Origin: Acanthacorydalis orientalis
Taxonomy: Eukaryota; Arthropoda; Insecta; Megaloptera; Corydalidae
NCBI GenBank assembly: GCA_034766995.1
Contig: CM068319.1
Location: 26,368,459-26,432,458, forward strand
Length of the DNA stretch: 64,000 nt
Direction of reading: 5' to 3'
The notes beneath the pieces are model-generated. The model saw only the letters and a program-made list of their open reading frames with translations. It had not been told where the DNA came from and made no database searches. Made by a program: the position numbers and the translations under genes. The stretch's first letter is position 1; every line of letters begins with the position of its first letter. Shown piece by piece: positions 53,192 through 62,304 of the stretch.

Positions 53192-54470
53192 ATAAGAGCA
53201 TGCATTGAAAGCCGCTGTTTTTTGTGTTTTTTTGAACATTATTTCAATAACAAAATGTATGAATACATTAATTAAAGTATTTGCCCTCAGAAACTATGAA
53301 TTTTCCCACTTTTCTGGCAGAAGTTGAATTCAGCGACGAAAGAATGGTCTGTCTTTTAAGCCAATCCATTCAGCAACCCAATTTTCGACTCCTCCATAGT
53401 TATGGAAATGTGTATCTTCCAAAGCGTGTTGCATCGATCGGAACCGATGGTAATTACTTGGGACTAGGTTCGAGAATACGATGGGTGCGGGATAACCTAC
53501 CATTCAAGCTCTATCAGTGTTTGTTTCACAATGTTGCTATAGCAACATCGACCCGAGCGTTGTCATGGAGAAGAATCACTTTTCGGTGAGTTGATGCAAC
53601 TGATGGTCGATTTTGCATCAAATTATCATTCAAATGATCCAACTGTTGTCGATAATGTTCGGCGGTGATTGTTTCCTTCGATACGAACAGCTTATAATAC
53701 ACGACACCCTCCATATTCCACCAAATAGGGAGTATTGTTTTGTGACCGTGGATGTTTCGCTTTGGTGTCGACGTTGACGGTTGGCCGGGATAAACCCATG
53801 ATTTTTTGCGTTTCAAGTTGTCAAAATAGATCAATTTTTCATCACCGATAACAATACGCCACAAGAAACTCTTCTTTTTATGCATTTAAAACAAAGAAAT
53901 CGAGATGTTTAAACGATTAGCAATGGAATTTTCGATCAATTCATGTGGCAAACATCTCTCTTATTTCTGGATATTCCTCATGTCTCGTACAGGTTGTGAA
54001 ATGCCCGATTTATCGACTTTGAGCTGTTGAGCCAATTCTTTGAGTTGCTGAACAGGATTTCTTCCAATAGAGCTTGCAGTTGTTCATCTTCGAATTTTTT
54101 CGATTGGCCTGGCCGTTGTTTGTCGTGAACGTCACAATCAATACTTTTGAATCGTCGGAACCAATCTCTACATACTGTTTCCGATGCAGTAGATTCGCCA
54201 TAAATTTTTGCAAGCAATCGATGAGCTTCAGCTGCACTTTTATCAAATCGAAGTAGTATAGGAGTACACATCGGAAGAAAACAACTTATTAAGTTCCATT
54301 TTAATTCGGTTATAGAAAAGCACTTATGTAAACAAAGTATGGCGTCTGATGTCTGAATTTTAGTGGGAAATGTTCACACTTCAAAATGGTATGAGACTTC
54401 TGTCATTGCCCACAGCATACGCACCTAGAACCATCTACACGTGAACAGCGGATTTTAATATAACCTCCTA

Positions 54471-54514
<44 letters not shown>

Positions 54515-55808
54515 CAAAATATTGTAATGGAAAATTTATATTTTATCAGAACTTACGGATGAAGATATAATTGCCCAGGCATTTATATTCTTTGTCGCTG
54601 GATTCGATACTGTGTCAGGAGCTGTAAGTTTCACTGCTCATGAGATAGCAGTAAATCCAGATATTCAACAACGGATACAAGAAGAAATTGATACAGTATT
54701 AGACGAACTCAACGGTAAACTAACATATGAAGGATTGAATAAATTGAAATATTTAGACATGGTTATATCAGGTATATATTTAATATGATACTTAATATAT
54801 AAGTAATAAAAACTTTATTCATGTTATCATGTAACACTAGAGAGTTTACGAAAATGGTCACCAGTTCCGAGTATTGATCGTAATTGTACTAAACCATTTA
54901 CGTTTGAAGAAAACGACGGATCGATAATAACTGTCGAAAAGGATACTAATATTGTAATACCTATTTCTGGTTTTCATAACGATCCAAAATATTTTCCCGA
55001 GCCTGATAAATTTGATCCAGAACGATTTAGTGATGAGAATAAACATAATATCAAACCTTTAACATATATGCCATTCGGTATAGGACCTAGAAACTGTATT
55101 GGTGAGTTGTTTTTTTTCTTTCTCTCATTATTCTAACGAGTATTTTTCTTCGCATACCAGATACAACTTTTATATACAATAAACAATAATTTAACCTGCT
55201 ATAATCAATTAGAAGTTATAAAAACATTATTGGAAATTTATATAATAATATTCTTTAATGTTTGTATATTATGTGTTCAGAAAAATATATTGTTAAAAGT
55301 TTATACTCGTATATTATCTGTAATTATGACAGTAATACTGAAATTTTTGAAATCTTATGACTTTTAATCACATTTTTTTTGTTATTTGTGTGAAGAAATA
55401 ATTCATTTTTGTCACAACACCAAAACGTATTAGTGTTACATTATGAAAATATTTTATCTTATACTCAACTATTCTTCAAATAATAAGCTCTAAGTGAAAT
55501 TTATAACTTATCACTCATATACTAATAATTAAAAGTAAATGATCATCAACACTTTTCATTGATTAAAGAAGTTTAAAAACATATTCGAAATAAAATCATA
55601 TTTTTTTTAAATTGTATATAAAAAATATTTCATATTTTTAGGATCAAGATTTGCATTAATGGAAGCTAAAATTGCTTTCGTCTATCTTTTATCGCGTTTT
55701 GACATGGTCGTTACTAAAAAGACACAAATTCCATTAAAATTATTACGAACAGCGACTAAAATGACTGCAGAAAAAGGATTTCATCTAGGTTTAAAGCTTA
55801 GAAATTAA
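49632..55808 (+). CDS. cytochrome P450, CYP9-like (gene D)
   Basis: Seven exons give 526 residues: 49632-49831, 49975-50141, 51166-51497, 51607-51838, 54550-54771, 54841-55101 and 55642-55808 (TAA). The start MLVFFVIVIVILLSY follows TTTGTTTCAG by nine bases, so the ATG lies in a second, spliced-in exon. Landmarks are WRNMR (126-130), AGFDT with Asp330 and Thr331, ESLR (385-388), DPERF, and [10 protein letters not shown] with haem ligand Cys470. All motifs needed for activity are present and no frame breaks occur. Intron 4 (51839-54549) carries an antisense mariner relic and other extra DNA absent from gene E, yet both splice sites are intact. It is the near-duplicate of E; the residues that differ group around helix D, helix F, helix I and the segment after ESLR. 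It is an ER-bound monooxygenase of unknown substrate. Confidence 0.94.
51999..53187. other. unexplained insert in intron 4 of P450 D
   Basis: Gene E has only 322 bp in this intron, so most of this stretch is extra relative to its paralog. It contains a short imperfect inverted repeat (ACCATGAGCTATGATTCATGGT near 52447), CAGTGGCTCTTA at 52520, an A/T homopolymer run and a 114-codon open frame (52716-53060) without recognised homology. It may be an old transposon, possibly hAT-like, but no transposase motif is certain. Confidence 0.4.
53188..54472 (-). mobile_element. mariner element, nearly full length, inactive, in intron 4 of P450 D
   Basis: About 1.28 kb inserted opposite to the host gene. 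Imperfect terminal inverted repeats share the core CCGCTGTT (left about 53188-53220, right about 54440-54472), with AT/TA sequence outside. It contains a decayed mariner transposase. Gene E's matching intron lacks it, so insertion followed the D/E duplication or was lost from E. Confidence 0.8.
53281..54300 (-). pseudogene. mariner transposase pseudogene (mellifera-like)
   Basis: Read on the minus strand, the N-terminal part (54271-53978) has AAEAHRLLAKIYGESTASETVCRDWF, the two-HTH region. The middle (53885-53526) has VIGDEKLIYFDN, the first catalytic Asp region, then NIHGHKTILPIWWNMEGVVYY and LLHDNARVDVAIATL, the second Asp. The C-terminal part continues in other frames with HPRYS, KNWLNGLA-like and KSGK sequence as far as 53281. 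Frameshifts and stops interrupt it, and the terminal PHSPDLAPSDYHLF-type motif is degraded, so it is not functional. Confidence 0.85.
54474..54513. repeat. (AT)n at the mariner edge in P450 D intron 4
   Basis: A pure AT run directly abuts the right end of the mariner. The left end abuts another AT run (53101-53188). Gene E's intron also has an AT tract at this place (62263-62300), so the element probably inserted into a pre-existing TA-rich microsatellite. Confidence 0.85.
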
Positions 55809-55992
55809 TTTTAGTATATTATTGTTTGTTAATTAGTTTTTATGTATGGAAACACTCAGTTGTTGTGTCTAAACAATTTAGTTTTGATACAATTATTCAT
55901 TGTATTATTTTATTTTATGTCATTTGAATAAGAATTATAGATATATTTAAATTCCTTTATATTGTTACTTAGCATATTCTATTGCCGAATAA

Positions 55993-55995
<3 letters not shown>

Positions 55996-56027
<32 letters not shown>
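55996..56027. repeat. (AT)n in the 3' flank of P450 D
   Basis: An AT dinucleotide run close upstream of a candidate AATAAA at 56039-56044. Confidence 0.85.
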
Positions 56028-56028
<1 letters not shown>

Positions 56029-56788
56029 TTGTAACAACAATAAAAATAACTTTAATTGATTTACAGGAATTATAAGATGGCAATATGAATGTTTTCTTTA
56101 TGTACATTAATTTATTTTTTATTAATAATTAAAATTTTATTACCATCATTATTTTCTATTTATTTTTTTAAAATAATAAAATAAATACATAATACATAAT
56201 TAATGTAAAAAATAAATGTATAACATAATTGTTTATGGCTGTATTTTTATACAAAGTATTGTTAAATAAGACAAATTACCGAACAATGAATCAAATCCTA
56301 TTTTTATTTTGGATTACATTATTAAAAATAATTAAGTTTCCTCTACAATTATAAAATATTGGCTTTTACTAAAACAAATGTTAATTTAGAATATAATTCG
56401 TATGATATAATTTTTCAAATAAAATCAATTTGAAATAAATTCAAATTTTCAATTTGTTTTATTTTATTAAAGGAGCAATTGATGGCATTAGTGATTTAAA
56501 TATACTAAAACGGAATGTAGAAAAAGTGCTATAAACGTTTATAGAGTTATATTTTAACCGAATCAATATTCGAAGCATACAGAAAGAATAATAAAAGAAT
56601 AGATCTTTTATAACACATATTTATTTTTTTAATTCTCTTTACAGCCAGGTTTGTTCACATTTTTTTTATTTCAGAAATAAAAAAAAAACCGTTTTTATTT
56701 TAAAGTTCTTGATAGTTTGTATACGTATAAAAATAATTAACAATAACTCAGTAAAAAATAGTTAATAACAATTTATTTCTACTTGTTG

Positions 56789-56827
<39 letters not shown>

Positions 56828-57114
56828 CAAAAATATTCCATAAATCATTACTGATCATTTTTTTATTATTGTTTATACCCATTTCTATGAGGATTCCATT
56901 ATTCTCTGCGCGTTAAGGTAGAGATACTTTTTTTTTGGTTTGCGGCCTGAGAGAAAATTCATTTGTGAAAGAAGTCTTGATCATATATTATTTGTTGTTT
57001 ATTGTTTTAAAGAAAAATATCTGTGTTTAAATTGTAACTTAAATAAAAGCTACAAAAAGTATTAAAAACATATTTTTTTATGGTGTTTTAGAAATAAAAT
57101 TGAGACATTGTATG

Positions 57115-57118
<4 letters not shown>

Positions 57119-57201
<83 letters not shown>
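57119..57201. repeat. (AT)n array, about 80 bp
   Basis: One of the longest pure AT runs in the window. Confidence 0.95.
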
Positions 57202-57204
<3 letters not shown>

Positions 57205-57378
57205 TAGTGACTTGTAGATGAATACAATGAATGAAAATTATTAGTAGATGTACAGGTATAGGTATGTATACAAAATAATAAAAAAATGAAGTTATGAAAA
57301 GTGTTTTGATACGTTAATCTACGTTTACCTTGACACCAATGCATTCGTATGATTTATTACACAGCTACATACCTATGC

Positions 57379-57392
57379 ACACACACACACCT

Positions 57393-57442
<50 letters not shown>

Positions 57443-57525
57443 AGGACAATATAATAAATGACATTTCTGATGAACGAAGGTCGATTTTTATTATTTGTGT
57501 AATACATATAGTGGATTATTCGGCC

Positions 57526-57590
<65 letters not shown>
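57379..57590. repeat. (CA)n/(AT)n arrays
   Basis: CA repeats pass into AT (about 57379-57435). A second AT run is at 57528-57589. Confidence 0.9.
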
Positions 57591-57594
<4 letters not shown>

Positions 57595-57943
57595 CATACA
57601 AGTATTTATTTATTTGTTTGAGAATCGAATATGATACAAAACGAATCTTTATTTTTTTAATATATTCGATTAGTAAATAGACAAAAAATATACTTAAACA
57701 GTATGTAAACTTGACACTGGGCCATTATAGACACTGAAAAAATTCAAGGTTGTATACACAAACGAAACACTCTTTTCATGGAAACCCTTCCCATTTTGTT
57801 TAGCAAATAATCATGTTTTCAAGGTCTAAAGTATTTTCACTATGATTTTAGATGCCTTAGATGAATTATAACTATATATTATATATTATTACCTGTTGGT
57901 ACTTTCCTTATTACCGATTTCGAGTAGTTATCTTGTAAATATA

Positions 57944-57944
<1 letters not shown>

Positions 57945-58014
<70 letters not shown>
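57945..58014. repeat. (AT)n array abutting the Tigger-like left terminus
   Basis: An AT run of about 70 bp ends exactly at the transposon terminus. Confidence 0.9.
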
Positions 58015-58018
<4 letters not shown>

Positions 58019-59140
58019 GAGTCTGTTTTTCTGTGTATCTTTTTAATGGGGTTTTGAAGTTATGCTGTGCATATTTAATGCAAATTCTGGATTTCCCCGT
58101 TGTATATACATATGAGCACTTGCACTTGTATGTACATTGCGAACTGGTGCGAAATCACTTTCATCCCTAGAAGATATAGTCAGTGTATCAGACCTGCATG
58201 ATCAAGACAATGGTTCTTCACAAACAGAATTAGCGTCAACTTCATCCTCGTCCTGTGTTGATTTTTTCTCTCTGACAATGTAATTAGTGATTAAATTTTG
58301 CGATGACGATTTTACTATTTTTTTATGCTGTTCGCGATATCCAGACATACAATTCTTCAGCTCACATTGGAATTTGAAGACTCGTTCAGAATCTGTCATG
58401 TACGAGAAAATGATTTTCCAATTTATTGTAGAGTTGAAGATTAATATTCTTATTGAATTATATTTGCAGCGAAGGGGATAGGTTTTCCTTCCGCTTCACT
58501 ATCTTTTTCTGGATCATCGACGATATCTACAGTTATACCAATTATATCATCGTTACTTAAGGCATTATTCACAATCAATTCGTCCATATCATTCTGGCTA
58601 AAGGTATCAAAACCTTATGCATCAATTTCATGTGCCGAAGTAATAGTTTCAGATGATAATTTCTATATTTGAATGGTTGCATTGTTTGCAACACATCCAG
58701 GCCAAGCTGCTTTCCAGCAGGCATTTAAAGTTGTGGTCTTATTTCAGCGATAGCAGATGCAACATAATTTAAACAATCCAAAATAGGAAATTTAAATTAA
58801 AAAATGTAAATTTTCAAAAATATCAAAATTTAAATTTCAAAATGTTTGAACAACGTATAGCTCATATATGTATATACAAAGGGAAAACCCCGAATTTGCA
58901 TTAAATATGCACAGTGTAACTTCAAAACCTAATCAAAAATTCGCAGAAAACAGACTCGACTGTATATATTTATATGTGTATATATATATATATACATATT
59001 ATAAAAATTTAAATTTCAAAATGTTTAAACAACATACAGCTCTATATGTATATACAACGGGAAAACCCAGAATTTGCATTAAATATGCTCAGTGTAACTT
59101 CAAAACCACATCAAAAATTCGCAGAAAACAGACTCGATTG

Positions 59141-59142
<2 letters not shown>
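58015..59142 (-). mobile_element. pogo/Tigger-like DNA transposon remnant with about 95-bp terminal inverted repeats
   Basis: The left terminus (58015-58110, starting AGTCGAGTCTG after TA) is closely matched, inverted, by 58869-58963 (ending CAGACTCGACTGTA) and again by 59047-59142. Between them lies a decayed minus-strand transposase. Termini of the CAG... type next to TA fit the pogo/Tigger group of the Tc1/mariner superfamily. The right terminus is present twice because about 178 bp (58823-59000) is tandemly duplicated at 59001-59180. Confidence 0.75.
58150..58760 (-). pseudogene. Tigger/jerky-like transposase C-terminal pseudogene
   Basis: In the minus strand, TTLNACWKAAWPGCV (about 58735-58690) matches the conserved 'LNACWKKLWPEC' region of pogo/Tigger and jerky-type transposases. 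After stops come FSQNDMDELI, the acidic segment DIVDDPEKDSEAEGKP, and an open segment at 58399-58202 rich in Lys/Glu. The DDE core and CENP-B-like DNA-binding domain are missing. It is not functional. Confidence 0.7.

Positions 59143-59180
<38 letters not shown>
58823..59180. repeat. two-copy tandem repeat, unit about 178 bp
   Basis: Unit 1 (58823-59000) and unit 2 (from 59001) both start AAAATTTAAATTTCAAAATG and both carry the transposon right terminus followed by an AT tract. Confidence 0.85.
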
Positions 59181-59214
<34 letters not shown>

Positions 59215-59221
<7 letters not shown>

Positions 59222-62200
59222 AAGAGTAAAACCAATACACAGGGATAAGTATTTGTATACAAACAATTTTTAGACCAGGAATTTTACAGTGTAATGGACC
59301 GAACGAGATATTTTTTTATGAGTGTCAGTAATATAATAAGGCTGAAAAATTAGTCAGTGGCTATTACATTCACGCATGTCAAACTGGTAATTCAGAAAAA
59401 GTGAACAAATTCTTTTGTCATTTTTATTGTCATTTTTATTTGTAAAATTTATTTACGGTGTGTGATTTTGTGTACATCTACGTTTGACGAAGGTAAATTG
59501 TTTTGTGATAAATATCAGTTGTGATTCGACGAATTATTTTTTAATTACTTAAATGTTGTATCATCAATGTTAAATATTTATTATCAACATTTTCAACAGA
59601 ACACTTAAGATAAAATAATCTAAATGTAAATAAAGAAATCTAACAGAAATGTAATACAACTTATTTACTAAAAATAGTTATTTAATGATAATTTAATAAA
59701 AAAACTGATAAATATTTAATATGAATAGTATGGTGATAAATTATATATTTATTTGCTAATATTTTTAAAGTGAATTTCTAACAGAAAGTGATAGGTTAAA
59801 TATTGTGATGTGTTTCGTTTAATCTTAAATTGGAATAATAAATCATGTACGCTTTTCTCATTATATGTCACAAATTTATTCTATATTTCATATAATTTAA
59901 ATTTGTTTGGTGTAAATTTCATTAAAGCATCAATTTTAAGAAAATGAAATAATTAAAAAATAAAAACATGATATAATAAAAAAAAGATACATGTCTTAAA
60001 CAATTTTAAATATAATTTGTTTCAGATATTCAAAATGTTGGCGTTTTTTTTAATTGTTATTGCTATTTTACTGAGTTACACACATTTTTATCGACCTTTA
60101 ACATATTGGAAAAGACGCGGTATTCGAACTATGAACATAATTCCGATTTTCGGAAATTTATACGGTTCACTATTACACTTAAAACCGATGAGAGATGATA
60201 TCTTGGAAGCGTATAATGCACACCCTGACAACAAGTACGACTGCCGTTATTTTTTTATTTATACATTGTTTTATGTTTCGTTAAATAATGAAAAAAATTC
60301 ATGATTTGAATTAAAAAATTATTTTTCAAAAAAATCAATGTGCCCTAAAATAAGAACATATTTTTAAGAATCATTTGAGTAGTCTTTTATAAATGTATGA
60401 CGAATTTTTTTTTATTATAGGTGTAGTGGTATATATCTTTTTCAAACGCCAAACTTGTTAATCCGTGATCCAGAACTTTTAAAATCTGTCACGATTAAAG
60501 AGTTTGATCATTTCATGGATCACTCTCAACAATTTTTTCGGACTGATTTAGATCCACTTCTATCAAAGAATTTGTTTTCATTAAAAGGTAATTAACACGT
60601 ATTAAAAATATAATATAATATATAACAACACCAATTAATATAAATTGAAACTTTGGGAAGTGAACGACGTATGGAAAATATACTAATTGTTGTATTCTCT
60701 TATGGAAAACAAGAATGAAATTTAAATCATGAAATCGTCTCCTAGTAATATTTCTCGAAATAAATCCATGTGCTCATGCGACTCTCAAAATAAATTAACT
60801 AATGTTCTAGTCTACATTGTCATAAATCTTTTAAGCAATAGACTTGACAAATATATAAGTGGCGTAATGTGCAAAAATATTAACCAATTATTGTTTATTT
60901 AAGAATATTTTTCATTAATAATATTTTAAACATAATTATCATTCGTCGGAATGATAAAAACATATCCAAGTACCAAGTTTAACAAAAAAATAATACCTTT
61001 TACAAAAATGAATAGTTTAGTCTATGAGAATTAACAAAAAAATATTTTTTATACTAATTGCATTTTAATTATCGTATTGTTAAGCAAAATGTGTAACATA
61101 ATAATATTAATATATAAATTCTATATATACTTTCCTTGATTTAACTTCTCGTCGATAATTACTGATAAATATTAGATTAAATTCAATGATTTTTTATTAA
61201 AAATTCTTGCTTGTTATTAAAATAAAATAGATTTTATTTTTATTTTAAAATTTCAAATTTTAACAAAATATTTTATTTTTTTGTGATTTAAATATATTTT
61301 TAAATGAATGAAAATAACATAAAAAATGTGTTTTTTTTATAATTAAAAGGAAAAAAATGGAGAAATATGAGAGCGACACTAAGTCCTGCATTCACTGGAA
61401 GTAAAATGAAAGGAATGTTTAGCCTTATTAGTGAATGCGGTGTTCAGATGGAAAAATATATTGAAGACGAGATAAAAAATCAAAAGAACGGAATATTAGA
61501 AATAGAAATGAAAGAGTTTGCTACAAGATTCGCTACCGACGTTATTGCTACGTCTGCTTTTGGACTACAAGTCGATTCTCTTAGAAATAAAGATAATGAT
61601 TTTTATAAAATGGGCAAAAACGCTACAGCTTTCCAAACTTGGAGATTTTTTGGTGTTAATATACTTCCATTTTTGATGAAGGTAACACAACAATTTTAAA
61701 AAATCACATGTATTTATTCAGATTATAATTAAGTAGTAATACATTTTACTTAATCAGCCTTTCTTAAGAAATAAGTGTATTTGTTTTAGATGCTTAATTT
61801 AGGTATAATTCCTAAAAGTGTTTATAAATATTTTGGAGAATTAGTACTAGAAACATTACGTGTAAGAGAGGAACAAAATATTATCAGACCTGATATGATT
61901 CACTTGTTAATGGAAGCTAAGAAAGGCTCGTTAAAACATGAAGAAGATAGCAATAAAAGTGAAAATTCTGGTTTTGCTGCTGTAGATGAATCAAATATAG
62001 GAAAATCTAATGATAAAATAGGTAGTACTATACCAGATTTTTTTTAATCAGTGCACTAAAAATTATTGTTTAATATAATTACACCATAAATTAAAAATAT
62101 TTGAAAGAATAAAATTTTTATTAAATATACATACAAAAATGGAGAATTTTATTCTAGAAATTCTTACGAATTTTACTTATATATTGTGTTTTGAGCTGTC

Positions 62201-62252
62201 TTTATTCCGCGCCGTTATTTTTGAATACTTCATAATGTAATATTTTTTTAAT

Positions 62253-62304
<52 letters not shown>

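Larger units (their letters stand above)
48765..55955 (+). repeat. segmental duplication, copy 1 (contains P450 D)
   Basis: Sequence from the upstream block (near 48765) through the gene to its 3' flank is closely repeated at 59215-64000. Matching landmarks include CATTCACGCATGTCA (48910s and 59360s), the 5' UTR region, all seven exons with near-identical intron ends, and the 3' flank ATTAATTTTAGTATAT after the stop. The main differences are about 2.5 kb of extra DNA in intron 4 here, a partial internal repeat in intron 3 here, and about 250 bp extra in intron 6 of the other copy. Confidence 0.9.
55809..60034. other. intergenic region between P450 D and E
   Basis: It holds the duplicated 3' flank of D, several of the longest (AT)n arrays in the window, a pogo/Tigger-like remnant (58015-58963, extended by a duplicated end to 59142), and from 59215 the duplicated upstream region of E. 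No host gene is recognised. Confidence 0.6.

Noticed and set aside
53281..53589. plus-strand open frame across the mariner
   Set aside because: It is the antisense shadow of the transposase C-terminal region. The minus strand carries the recognisable motifs.
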